Assembly: GCA_023935145.1 (NCBI GenBank)
Contig: CM043699.1
Span: 128,466,536-128,530,535 of the forward strand
Length of the DNA: 64,000 nt
Source of the DNA: Bretschneidera sinensis
Lineage: Eukaryota > Streptophyta > Magnoliopsida > Brassicales > Akaniaceae
Direction of reading: 5' to 3'
The notes beneath the pieces are model-generated. The model did not search any database. It was not told where the DNA came from and saw only the letters and a program-made list of their open reading frames with translations. The position numbers and the translations under genes were made by a program. The stretch's first letter is position 1, and every line of letters starts with the position of its first letter. Of the stretch, positions 10,913 to 21,839 are shown piece after piece.

Positions 10913-12347
10913 TAGTCCCTTAGCAAAACAAAATAAAAAACTAAATGAACAACAAGGATTATAAAGATAAGTTCAGTATTTATGGTATCCAAAAATTTAA
11001 GAAGCATACAAAATCATGAGATTCGTTCATGAGCAAGCTTAAATAAGTCGAACCCATCTTCACAATGAATAAGAATTTAAAACCTAATTACTTACAAGAG
11101 GCGTGGTAAGACATCACAAGCTTGAATCAGTGTAAAGTGAATTAGCATATACAGATGAGGTTTCCAAATAACTTCAATGTACAAGGTAATTCAAGTCTCA
11201 AGATCCACAGAATTTCTCATCGGAAAGAACAACGATGGCATAGTTTTTTTTTTACTTTTTTATTTTTTATATATATAAGGCTCTACTATGTTTAGTTCCC
11301 TTAAGCTTTCTAATTGACCCATGTAACGAGTATTGAGTCAATGACTCCCAAGCCAGATGGTTTTAGGGCATTAGGTGTAAAGGCACCCCTAAGGACTTAC
11401 TAACTCGAGTAAAAAAGGCTACGAAATTAAACTGACCTTAATATTACCAAGCAAAATTTCCATCTTTTGACGTGAACACTCACTGCTTACTGAGGCAAGA
11501 GGTCCAGGTACTCAGCGGAAAGTTTCGCAATGATCATTATGAATAAAATTCCCACCTTTTGACGTGAACACTCACTGCTTACTAAGGCAAGAGGTCCAGT
11601 TACTCAGTGGAAAGTTTATTGATGATGATCATTATAAATATTAGTAGTTTTTTTTTTTTATATATATGCCCAAGTGTTTATCCAACAAGTAATCCAATTT
11701 CAGTTAAGACAAGGAAACGTATACATTCAACTCACATGTCATACCTCACACAAATATGTGCTAATGTACTCGTGTGAGATTAGATCAAACATGTGAATTC
11801 TCGAAAATGCCTAAAGTAAGTAACTAAAGTTTAAACTCTATCATCAAATCATGTGTTCAAAGTTTTAAACTCACCAATGAAATCACATCACAATTTTTTA
11901 GATCAACCAAAATTTTTAGACGAACATGAACATGCATTTATCTTTACGACGAAAAGACAACAAATTAGGAAAAAGTGTGTGATGTGTCTCCCATACCCCC
12001 AAACTTAAATTACACATTGACCCCAATGTGTGACTAATATAGAAAGAGCTGACCTGAGATATGTAGAACTATCTGGACTGGTATGGCTCATAGCATACCC
12101 CCAAACTTGAACTAAAGTACACGTTGTCCCTGAAAAATAAAAACTGGAAACAAACATTAATCATAAAAATTAAGAAATATACAGAAAAGATAAGCTGTGG
12201 GGTGCCTCCCATGAGCGCTAAGTTTAAAGTCTTTAGCTAGACTCTACCTAGAAAACTACACTCAATCTGAGTAACTAGGATCCTCCAACAGTATCGTCTC
12301 AATGTCTGGACTCCTCAACTCCAAGAATGGTTTTAACCTCTGTCCAT
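10913..12347 (-). other. 3' noncoding region of element N
   Basis: About 1.4 kb between the integrase stop and the 3' LTR with no convincing frame. It holds a 92-bp tandem duplication (11464-11645) and two PPT-like blocks whose sense strand reads AAGTTTGGGGGTA (near 11994-12008 and 12100-12112). Some Athila elements encode an envelope-like protein here; I see none. Confidence 0.7.
11464..11645. repeat. 92-bp tandem duplication in element N
   Basis: cttttgacgtgaacactcac begins at 11464 and again at 11556, each copy running on through gaggtcca, ctcag and ggaaagttt with few differences. Confidence 0.88.
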
Positions 12348-13500
12348 TTACCTTGAAAGTATTACCATTCTTTGGATCCTCAATCTTGATGGCCCCATGA
12401 GGAAAAACCGACCAAATAATAAAGGGGCATGTCCATCGAGATTTGAGCTTGCCTGAAAAAGATGCAGGCGCGAATTGTAAAGAAGAACTTTCTGACCCGG
12501 CTCAAAAGCTCGTCTCAAAATGTTTTGGTCATAAGTCTTCTTCATTTGTGCTTTGTATGATCGGGCACACTCATATGCATCATTCCGCAGCTCCTCCAAT
12601 TCATTGAGTTGGAGCTTCCATTGTGAGCCAGCCTTGGAAAGATTAAAATTCAGTTGCTTGATAGCCCAATACGCACGATGCTCTAATTCGACCAGAAGGT
12701 GGCATGCCTTTCCGTACATAATGCGATAGGGAGACATGCCAATTGGCGTCTTGAAGGCTGTCTGATATGCCCACAGTGCATCAGTTAATCGCAGAAACCA
12801 ATCCTTTCTACTAGGGTTCATAGTCTTCTCCAAAATTTGTTTGATCTCACGATTTGAAATTTCCACTTGACCACTCATCTGTGGGTGATACGGGGTGGTA
12901 ACCTTGTATGTGATGAAGTACTTCTTCATCAACTGCTCAAAGATCTTGTTGCAAAAGTGCTTACCTCCATCACTTATGATTGCTCGAGGTATACCAAATG
13001 AGCAAAAATAGTGTTCTTCAAGAACTGGACCACAACTCTGTGGTCATTAGTCTTGCATGCAACAGCCTCCACCCACTTAGACAGATAGTCCACAGCAACC
13101 AGAATGTACAGATAGCCAAAGGAGTTTGGGAATGGTCCCATGAAATCAATACCCCACACATCAAAAATCTCAACAATCAGAATAGGGTTGAGGGGCATCA
13201 TATTCCTCCTAGAAAGACTCTCTGGCTTTTGGCAACGCTCACAAGATACACAGTAGGTGTGAGAGTCCTGGAACAGGGTAGGCCAATAGAATCCACACTA
13301 CAAAATCTTCGCAGCGGTCTTTTTAGCACTAAAATGGCCTCCACTAGCATGATCATAATAGAAGGCGATGACATTAGATTGGTCATGCTCATGAATACAC
13401 CTTCTGATGATCTGATTGGGACAATACTTGAATAGGTAAGGATCATCCCAGAAAAAATGTTTTGCCATGGCCAAAAACTTTGATTTATCTTATCGCCCCC
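12348..13500 (-). pseudogene. Integrase relic of element N
   Basis: Read from 13500 down: an HHCC zinc-binding segment (HEHD, HASGGHF, then CVSCERCQK, interrupted by a stop near 13300), then core sequence [12 protein letters not shown] with the first catalytic Asp, a frameshift near 13000, the ISDGGKHF block with the second Asp, and [16 protein letters not shown] with the catalytic Glu. The C-terminal part is open from 12932 to 12348 (194 codons). The integrase inserts the cDNA; as written it would be broken by the stop and the shift. It is 3' of RNase H in the normal pol order. Confidence 0.88.
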
Positions 13501-14190
13501 AATGCAAGGGCAGTTGACCTGTGACAAGATAGTTCACTATATCAGTGAACCACGGCGCGGGATTGTGAGCACTGTGTATCAATTGCTCATCAGGAAAGGT
13601 TTCAGAAATGAGAGTGTTGGTCTCAGTGAATTCCACAATCAATCTAGACAAATGGTCCACCACCACATTTTTTGAACCTTTCTTATCCCGAATCTCAATG
13701 TCGAACTCTTGAAGTAGCAAGATCCATCGGATAAGACGAGATTTAGCATCTTTTTTAGAGAAAAGATACTTCAATGCTGCATGGTCCGAGTAGATAATGA
13801 CTTTAGATCCTAACAAGTTGGATCTGAACTTGTCTAATGCAAAAACGACTGCAAGTAACTCATTCTCAGTGGTAGAGTAATTGAGTTGTGTGTCGTTTAG
13901 AGTTCGACTTGTATAGTAGATAACATAGGGAAGTTTATCAACACACTGCCCCAAAACAACTCCAATAGCATAGTCTGATGCGTCACACATAATCTCAAAG
14001 GGCACACCCTAGTTGGGTGGTTGAATAATGGGTGTGGACGTTAGAATCTTCTTCAGATCCCCAAATGCTTTCTTATAATCCTCATCAAATAGAAATAGGG
14101 CATCTTTCAGCAATAACTTGCACAAGGGCCTGGTGATCTTGCTGAAATTCTGGATAAATCGCCTGTAGAAGCCTGTATGGCCCAGAAAAG
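13490..14190 (-). pseudogene. RNase H part of element N pol
   Basis: Open from 14005 to 13490 (171 codons). [14 protein letters not shown] near the start carries the first catalytic Asp, [18 protein letters not shown] the Glu block, [11 protein letters not shown] the second Asp, and VVDHLSR the last. A stop just upstream (near 14010) separates it from the RT end (FLGHTGFYRRFI). The length and motif order are normal for Ty3/gypsy RNase H. Confidence 0.88.
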
Positions 14191-15451
14191 ATCAAACCGC
14201 TTTCACCGTATGTGGGGGTGAAAGGTTGGAAATCAAATCCACCTTCACTTTGTCGACCTCAATCCCTCGATGAGAAACGATATGCCCCAGTACAATTCCT
14301 TGCTTGACCATAAAATGGCACTTCTCCCAATTAAGCACCAGGTTCTTCTCCTTGCACCGCACTAAAACCAAAGTGAGACGGTGCAGACACTCCTTAAATG
14401 TTGAACCGAAGACAGAGAAGTCGTCCATGAAAATCTCTAAGAATCGCTCTACCATGTTAGAAAATATACTGACCATGCACCGCTGAAAAGTAGCGGGTGC
14501 ATTGCATAACCCAAAGGGCATGCGACGGTAGGCGAAAGTCCCAAAAGAACAGGTAAACATCGTCTTCTCCTAATCTTCGGGGTCCACGGGGACCTAGTTA
14601 TATCCATAATAACTATCCAAAAAGCAATAATACTCGTGCCAAGCCAAACGCTCCACCATCTGATCAATAAATGGGAGTGGAAAATGATCTTTTCTTGTGG
14701 CAGCGTTCAGCTTACGGTAGTCTATACACACTCTTCACCCTGACTGAACACGAGTTGGCACCAACTCGTCGTCTTTATTCTTTACTACCGTTAGTCTAGC
14801 TCGCTTGGGCACAACATGAAGCAGGCTCACCCATTTGCTATCAGAGATGGGATAAATGATCCCTACATCTAACAGCTTAATAACCTCTGCCCTCACGACC
14901 TCTTGCATAGTAGGGTTGAGCCTTCTTTGTGGCTCCCTCAATGGCTTAGCATCCTCCTCCAAATGTATCCTGTGCATCACCACCGAGGGGCTGATTCCCC
15001 TAATATCCTCAATGGTCCACCCGATAGCTTCTTTCTGCTCTCTTAAGACATCTAATAATTTTTCTTCTTGAGCTTCACCCAAATTTGAAGCTATAATCAT
15101 AGGCAAACTATCGGCTGAACCTAGGAACTTATACTTAAGATTAACTGGTAAAGGCTTAAGTTCCTTCTTAGGGGTTTCAGGTTCGGTGGTCTCCTCCTTG
15201 TTATTGCTCTTCCAAGGAGGAGACTCCAAAATGGCATTTGCTTGCTCAAGTAATTTATCTAAATCTAAATCCTCTCCAAATTGAGCAAAACATGCCTCTA
15301 GGGGGTCCTCAATGCTTGATTCATTCACAGTCTCCTCAAGAATCTCCTCTATCAAGCATATATTTCTCACTTCATCATTTTTCAGTGGTTGCCTAGTGAT
15401 ATCAAAGATGTTCAACTCCACTGTCATATTTTTGAAGGAGATCTTCATCAC
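14191..15451 (-). pseudogene. Reverse transcriptase of element N
   Basis: From 15451 down: a linker, then RT with LREPQRRLNP, KLLDVGIIYPISDSKWVSL and the VVPKRARLTVVKNK block. After a stop near 14735 come CIDYRKLNAATRKDHFPLPF (about 14650-14735, another frame), a further stop or shift, and an open frame 14560-14192 with TFAYRRMPFGLCNAPATFQR. The catalytic FMDD is intact at 14420-14431, followed by FSVFG. The fold would copy RNA to DNA, but at least two stops and frame changes break the chain. Confidence 0.9.
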
Positions 15452-15479
15452 CTCTATCCTATAATTGATTAAGGCGTTA

Positions 15480-15970
15480 GCTGTGGCTAAGAATGCTCTG
15501 TGTCAAGCACAATAAAATCCACTGGGAAATAGAATTCATCCACTTTTATCAAGACGTCCTTAACTATTCCCCGTGGTCTTTTCACTGACCTGTCAGCCAA
15601 TTGAAGCATCGTGGATGTGGGCCTCAATTCTCCTAACCCCAACTATAAATAGACTGAGTAGGGTAGAAGATTCACACTCACCCCTAGATCCAAAATAGCC
15701 CTCTTAATATGGCTGAATCCTATCGTGCAAGAGATGGTAGGACACCCTGGGTCCTTATACTTGATGGGTAGCTTGCACTGAAGGATTGAGCTGACCTGCT
15801 CGGTCAAAAATGCCTTCTTTGGGACATTGGTCCTCCTCTTGATAGTGACCAAGTCCTTTAAAAACTTGGCATATGATGGCACTTGATGGATGGCATCCAA
15901 AAATGGGATATTGATTTGGACCTGTTTGAATACCTCCATAATTTCCTCATACTTCCCTCCTTTCTTGGGT
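15480..15970 (-). pseudogene. Protease of element N
   Basis: The frame 15939-15643 reads FKQVQINIPFLDAI, then PGCPTISCTIGF and AILDLGVSVNLLPYSVY. ILDLGVS is the retropepsin active site (family form DLGAS). A stop at about 15643 cuts the C-terminal half, whose remnant ([19 protein letters not shown]) continues to about 15490. A second stop (about 15973) separates it from the upstream gag-PR linker APYLDRL. Confidence 0.88.
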
Positions 15971-15972
15971 GC

Positions 15973-17709
15973 CTATAGTCTGTCGAGGTAAGGTGCTCTA
16001 GGTACAAACAACCTAGGAGGGTCTTTCTCAGTGGGTGTGGCTGTAGATGGCTTAGCATCTCTCTTCTCCTTGTTGCCACTCCCTTGCCCTTGCTGCATAG
16101 CAGGGCTCTCTTGCACTCGATTGTCCACTTGTCTCCCAGACCTCAGTGTGACAATTGAATGTACTTGTTCCTCCCCGTGCGAATGAGTTGATGAACTCTC
16201 AACCATAAATTGTCCTTTCGGGTTGGGCACGGGCTGACTGGGGAACTTCTCCTTCTCTCTCTCTCACCCAAGTGACTTGCAATTTGCCCTATTTGACTCT
16301 CCAGCTTGGCAATTGCTTGGGTGTTTACCATTGTTGCACTCCTTACGTCGCTCATGGATTGGCTATTCATTTTCATGTATTCTTTAATGGTGTCCTCTAG
16401 TGACTGTGAAACTAGCGCTGGTGTTTGAGTGGGAGCTTGGTAAATAGGTAATGGTGCTGGATGGGCAGAACGACCATGACTAGGAATTTTTTGGGAATCC
16501 GGGAGGATATTGATTTTGAGCATTATGAGGGGCTCCTCCCTGATTCATTGGTTGGTTCTGCCTCCATGAAAAATTTGAGTGGTTCCACCACCCTGGATTG
16601 TACGTCTCGGAGTATGATCCATTTGATTGCCTTCGATAGTTATTGAAAGCATTTACTTGTTCCATAGGATACTCGGTACAAGCCGGCTTTGATGGGAAAT
16701 TCTGTGCTAGATGCATGGGACTAGCACAGATGGAACAGCTTTCAACATTGAATGTGTTGGTAGAATTGATGGATTGGCTCACAGTGAGAGCGTCAATCTT
16801 CTTAGTGAGGACATCTAACTTTATCCTCAAATCAGCATCCTCTCTGACCTCATAGATGCCTCCCTTCTTAGGAGTATGAATGGACTTATCTCGACAGCTT
16901 GAAAAATCCCACTGCTGCGACTTGTCGGACAACTTGTCCAACACCATATATGCTTCATCTCCTGTCAGACTCAAGAATGACCCCCCATTCATAGACTCGA
17001 TCATGCTACAGTTGGGTTGAGTCAACCCTTGGTAGAAGAACTGAACGAGTCTCCACTTCTAATATCTATGTGGAGGGCATCTAATCAGTAGCTTTTTGAA
17101 GCGCTCCCAACTCTCAAAAAAAATTTCATCCTCATCCTGAGTGAAAGAACTAATCTCCTTTCGGCACTTATTCACTCTAGACATTGGGAAAAACTTATGA
17201 TAAAATTTGCTAAGCAGGTTTTCCCAAGATGTAATAGACCCGGGCGTGTTGGAATCCAACCACGCCCTAGCTCTATCGTGAAGAGAAAAAGAGAAGAGTC
17301 GAAGATGGACTGACTCCTCAGAGAAGTTATGGAATTTAAATGTGGCACAAATGTCTTTGAACTTCTTCATATGACTATAAGGATTTTCAAGATCTAAGCC
17401 ATGGAATGAGGGTAAGAGTTGGATAACATGTGGCTTTAAGTCAAAGTGGGTGGCATTTGTAGGTGGCAACACTATGCAAGAGGATGAGTTAGTCGCAACG
17501 GGTGCGAACAAATCCCTAAGGGATGTAGTGGAGTCTACGTTCCAAGCTCTAGGTTGCTCTACATGTTCAGGATGATGTGTATCCCTAAAATTCTCTCCCA
17601 TCTCAACAGTCTCTCTCTCAACTAGTGCTCTTCTCTGTCTCCTAAGAGTTCTTTCTAAGTCAGGATCTAAATGTATCAAATCTAAGTTCAATGATCTCTG
17701 ACCAAGCAT
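15973..17709 (-). pseudogene. gag of element N
   Basis: Starts at ATG 17709. Residues 1-216 hold the capsid-like retrotrans_gag domain (FHGLDLENPYSHMKKF, FSFSLHDRARAWL, FFESWERFKKLLIRCP). A TAG at about 17056-17058 interrupts it, then the same frame continues to 16480 with a zinc-knuckle-like CSICASPMHLAQNF whose last Cys is replaced by Phe. After a frame change the tail (SLEDTIKEYMKMNS, IAKLESQIGQIASHLGERE) leads into VHSIVTLRSGRQVDN, the Athila gag-PR linker. The protein would form the virus-like particle; the stop and shift prevent a full product. Confidence 0.9.
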
Positions 17710-17885
17710 ACACCAACAGAAAACAATGAGGTACTAACCAACAGAAACAACAGAATAAAGCAAAAATAGCAAACACACTACTCACAAAAATTAACAAAAT
17801 ATGTATATATTTTTTAAAAAATTGATAACTAACTAGTAAAAAAATAAAATCAATTCAGACAAAAAATTTTCACAAACCAAACAAT

Positions 17886-17903
17886 TCCCTGGCAGCGGCG
17901 CCA
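17886..17903 (-). other. Primer-binding site of element N (tRNA-Asp type)
   Basis: On the sense strand TGGCGCCGCTGCCAGGGA, close to the complement of the plant tRNA-Asp 3' end, as in Athila elements; two mismatches. Confidence 0.85.
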
Positions 17904-18727
17904 AAAACTTGTTGTGAGTTTTAAATTACTCGCAAGCGCACGAATCATTTGCAATATAGTGTGTGCAAGTGCGAGGTCGAATCCACAGGGAATTGCGTTG
18001 TGAAAATATGATTTTACCTAAACTAATCTTATCTTAACCTAGTTCCGAGTTTTGTATTTATAAGTTGCAAAATAAATAAAAGCTAAACTAAATTGATTTT
18101 AAAAATTAATAAAAAGACTAAAGTTTCTGAATCCACCCCGCCAAAGTTAAACATATATCTCAATGTTCTAAAGATAGCCTATCAAAACATTCCATGAATC
18201 TAACTTAAGATAAAAAAAACAACAAATATCCCAATTAAACCAAAAGCATCCAATGTATCCGATTTTAACAAATCACAAAGGAAATCTAATTTAGTCGAAA
18301 GCAATTCGATGTATCCATCAGACAAAACACAAGGAATATCCAACAAAACAATTTAAACACAATCAATCATAAGATTCTACTCAAATAATTGACAGAACAT
18401 TTATACTAAAAATATCAGAATTGTATAAACAAAACTGAAACTAATATGCCAAACAATGGCGAGGCTTCATCTTCAACCTTAGTTAAAGATTCTAGCCACT
18501 CATAGTTATGAAACTACAGTTCAAAATAAAAGAGCTAAACATTAAACTAAAACAACTAAATAAAAAGAAATAAATAACTTTACATGGGAGAAATTTCACT
18601 CGCTGATGGGCAACGCTTCCCCTCGTGGTAATAAAGCCTTCGGGATCCACCAGAATGCTAGTAGACGTCCACCGGTTAACACCAAAGTGGCCTAAGAATT
18701 ATACATTGAATGATGAGGTAAGATGGT

Positions 18728-18737
18728 GTTTATATAG
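18728..18737 (-). promoter_or_regulatory. TATA box in 5' LTR of N
   Basis: Sense strand CTATATAAAC, just downstream of the GC-rich motif array. In the 3' LTR the same place reads gtttatggag, so TATA is lost there. Confidence 0.65.
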
Positions 18738-18790
18738 GGGGAGTCCCGGAGTAGCATGGGTTTCAAATTCGATGTGGGATACTGTCCGAG

Positions 18791-18976
18791 TGCGCTCGAT
18801 CGCAGAATGATGCGATCGGTCGCAAGTGCGATCGATCGTATGTCTTGTGCGCACGATTGCATGTGCCCTCGATCGCATGTCTGGTGCACTCGATCGCAGG
18901 TGCACTGTACTGTAAACATTTTGATGTGGGATTGTTAACTATGCACTCGATCGCAGCATAGTGCGATAGATCGCTA
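18791..18976 (-). repeat. Iterated tgcgctcgatcgca motif array, 5' LTR of N
   Basis: Variants at about 18791, 18811, 18827, 18849, 18865, 18884, 18942 and 18962. On the sense strand the array ends about 55 bases before the TATA box. Confidence 0.8.
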
Positions 18977-19145
18977 TTGCTCCTGAAGCTTCACATCTCC
19001 TGAAATGCTTCATTTTCTCCACAAACCTACAAAAATACACAAAACACAAAAAAAAAAAAACATAAAATAAAGTGAAATACTACTAACTAAAAGTATAACA
19101 AATATAAGTTAAGGGTCTTAAATATACAATATTTAAGACTCGTCA

Positions 19146-21318
19146 GTGGACGTCCAAAAGAAGAAAAAAAAAAGGAAGAAAAAGAAATAGAAAAGAAAAC
19201 ATTTTAAAAAAAAAAAATGGACGTCCCTTGGACGTCCAACAAGTAAAAAAAAAAAAGAAGTCAAACAAAAAAAAGGGAGGGGGGTGGGAGCTGAAAAAAA
19301 CGTGGCTGCCAAATAAATGGTGGCCTTTGCATGTAAGCCACGTTCAGCAAACATGGCAGCTTAAAATTGTTAGGGGAGGGGGGTTGCTGAAGAGAAAAAA
19401 AAATGTTGTGTATATATATTTGAAAGTTACGAATTCATATAGTTTTCCTTTCGATTTTCATTTTTCTCTAAACAACTGGAGACTCAAAGAAAAGTTGAAA
19501 GGCAAAACTTTAAAGAGGTTTACTATGGAATTTCATAGAGAATCACGAGAAGCTATCAGAAAAATAGAAGGTAATAACATTATGTTTATTTTTGAATTTA
19601 TGACATTTATGAAGTTTTCCTGAATTCAAAGTGGGAATTTTCAAAGTATGTGGTTTATAACGAATTGAAGAATAAATTATAAATTTAATATAAATAAGAT
19701 GTCAGGTGTTGACGATCTACAACTGAAAGAAATTTCTGAGAGAAACGGGAAATGCAAAAAGGTGATCCACGGGTAGCTTTAAGAGCTACATGGTGAGTTG
19801 AATTTACTTTAAGTAATCTCAATAAAAATTGTAAAATATCTAGTGGTAATATTAAAATAAATTATTAGCTTATGTTTTGGTGATAGAAAAATATTTGGTT
19901 AATAGGTATGGTATAAATATTGGACACGTAGAAAATTATTATGTGAAAAGAAAAATTACTAAAATGATAAGTTGATTCAATAATAACGGTGATAAATAAA
20001 TTCTTGACGATTTTGGTTGATGTTTTTATACGAATTTTGAGGAGATGAATTTTAGTAGATCTTGACCAATTTTGATGGATGATTTGATGTGATTTGGGAT
20101 GAAATTTGGTGGATCCTGGCAAGCTTTAATGGATGATTTGATGTGATTTAGGATTAGAAGAATTTAGCAGAATTTTTGTTATATAAATTTGAGAATAATT
20201 AGGATAGCCAATTTAAGTGTTTTGAATTTATGTTGTTTTTATATTACTGTTAATACACATATTTCATATTATTTGTTCATATGCATATGCATTAAATAAG
20301 ATAACCGAAAGAACCGAGAAGGGGTTGGTCTAATGAAACAACCGTGACAACCGGTATATGCTGAAAATAAAAGGGACACCGTGATAGCCGATATATGCTG
20401 AAAAAATTCCGTGGAAACTAGGACAAGTTGCAAGGAAAAGAACCGAGAAGGGGCCGGTCTAGGATAATAACAACCTGTCGACAGGTGGGAAAACGTTCCC
20501 ATCAATTTCATTCATGCATTGCATCTGTTTTATTTATTGCTTGCATTATTGAAATGCTGATGTGTGATGTATTAATTGTGAATTTAATTATAGATGATTG
20601 AGTCTCATAGAAAGAGACAGCTATGGTGATAAGATTATTGAAATGCTGAGGTGTGGTGTATTATTGTATATTTAATTATAGATGATTGAGTCTCACAGAA
20701 AGAGACAGTTATGGTGATAAGATTATTGAAATGTTGAGGTGTGGTGTGTTATTGTTATAGTGATAAGAACCATCTAAATAGTAGATTTTATGATATGAAC
20801 CTCATTACGAAGTAATTATGAGATAATTGATGGTTTTGAGTTGAACCAATAAATAAGAGGAAGAGATTTGATAAAGAATGGATATTATGACAGGTGTAGT
20901 GATTGTAGAGTGCTAGTATCGAGTGTATATAAATTAATTTAAATATTAAAAGACTATTTATATAAATTAGTACTTTTAGTAAATTTAATTCACTAAGCTT
21001 GTGAAGCTCACTCCTCATTGTACAATGATTTTCAGGTAGCAGGCTTGGCAAATAGTTTGGTGAGTTGAGATTCAGAAGAAATCTTTTTCTGTAAGCCACG
21101 TACGTGTCAACATCTTCAGACTAATGAGATAAATAAAATGAAAAATTTATTTGTAAATATTCATACATTTTACGTTGTATAGAATGTTAAAGATCGGATG
21201 TATGTAATTTTTTTTTTGATGTTATTTATTTTTATTGTTGCATATATGTGTCATGCTGGGATTCTCAAAATGTGATGACACCGTTTCGGGGGTGACCAAC
21301 CCGGGATGGGTCGTTACA
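19146..21318 (+). repeat. 3' LTR of element A, right piece
   Basis: Resumes at gtggacgtccaaaag, matching the 5' LTR from about 3315, and ends gggtcgttaca. It has two units of the 'gagtctca-agaaagagaca' minisatellite (near 20608 and 20688) and a TATA-like tract at 19409-19420. Confidence 0.92.
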
Positions 21319-21604
21319 AATACTTTTCTTTTTGGGATTGTGAGCCTAAGGGAAATACATATTGGAGAGAATGTTGAGGTGTCATTACTAGTATTTTGAT
21401 CACAATTGATTGTAAAACAAATTATATTTGACAGTAAATTATCACATTTAAAGGTAATACTTCAAATGTGACCAAAATAATAGTAAATCTGATAAATATT
21501 TTGTGTGCCTTGTTTTAAGACAAATAAATTATCACATTTGAGATTGTTTTACTACTTTAAAGTATAAACCATCAATCTTATTAATGGCAGTAAAGTCATT
21601 AAAG

Positions 21605-21791
21605 TGACAAGAGAGAAAATGAAAGAATCCTGTTCCATTATTTTCATTATGTGAATGGTAACATATACACATCCATGTGCTAAACTTACTCCTATAACTA
21701 AGGTAACATATTCTTATAACTAAGGCAAATTGATACGGAATGAAGGAAAAATATTATGTCAATATTTACAAGAAATATAAGTATGGTAAGA
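21605..21791 (-). repeat. 3' LTR of copia G
   Basis: 187 bp, similar to 28275-28461. Sense start TCTTACCATAC, where TGTTACC would be expected after the PPT. Confidence 0.88.
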
Positions 21792-21839
21792 TTCCCCCTC
21801 AAGTTGGAGCGTGTAAGTCACAAACGTCTAACTTGGACT

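Larger units (their letters stand above)
9710..19145 (-). mobile_element. Athila-type Ty3/gypsy element N
   Basis: Inserted in the 3' LTR of A. Perfect TSD gtgga at 9705-9709 and 19146-19150. On the minus strand: 5' LTR 17910-19145, tRNA-Asp-type PBS, gag, PR, RT, RNase H, IN, a long 3' noncoding region, 3' LTR 9710-10912. The FMDDFSVFG RT box, the DLG(V)S protease site, the TLRSGR gag-PR linker and the tRNA-Asp PBS fit the Athila lineage. Coding regions carry several stops and frameshifts but are much better preserved than those of A. No envelope-like frame was found. Confidence 0.93.
17910..19145 (-). repeat. 5' LTR of element N
   Basis: Plus-strand ends tgttgtgag and ctcgtca, so TG..CA, with the TSD gtgga next to 19145. 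The sense start TGACGAGTCTTAAATATTG resembles the start of the E LTR (tgataagtgcttaaatatta), which confirms the boundary. Confidence 0.92.
3159..21318 (+). mobile_element. Chromovirus A (Ty3/gypsy, Tekay/Del-like), decayed, with nested N
   Basis: LTR retrotransposon flanked by perfect 5-bp target-site duplicates aatac (3154-3158 and 21319-21323). Order: 5' LTR 3159-5117, initiator-Met PBS, gag-PR-RT-RH-IN-chromodomain relics on +, PPT, 3' LTR 9548 to 21318. The 3' LTR is interrupted by element N (9710-19145). The chromodomain remnant after integrase and the AAATTTCG stem-loop before the PPT place it with Tekay/Del-like chromoviruses. Stops occur throughout, so it has no coding capacity. Without N it is about 8.7 kb. 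Confidence 0.93.

Noticed and set aside
10913..12347. Envelope-like gene in element N
   Set aside because: Athila elements may carry one here, but no frame of useful length, signal peptide or membrane segment is seen.
13198..13527. A second-strand protein opposite the integrase and RNase H of N
   Set aside because: The frames overlapping the pol domains on the other strand have no motif; they are shadows.
19117..19145. Palindrome gtcttaaatat-aca-atatttaagac at the end of the N LTR, first read as a fold-back addition to the cDNA end
   Set aside because: The E LTR starts with a similar sequence (tgataagtgcttaaatatta) and the TSD gtgga lies right after 19145, so this is the normal family LTR start; the 3' LTR is the one that lost bases.
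19133..19623. Lys-rich plus-strand and Phe-rich minus-strand frames
   Set aside because: They are low-complexity A/T runs inside the A LTR, with no counterpart in the other LTRs.
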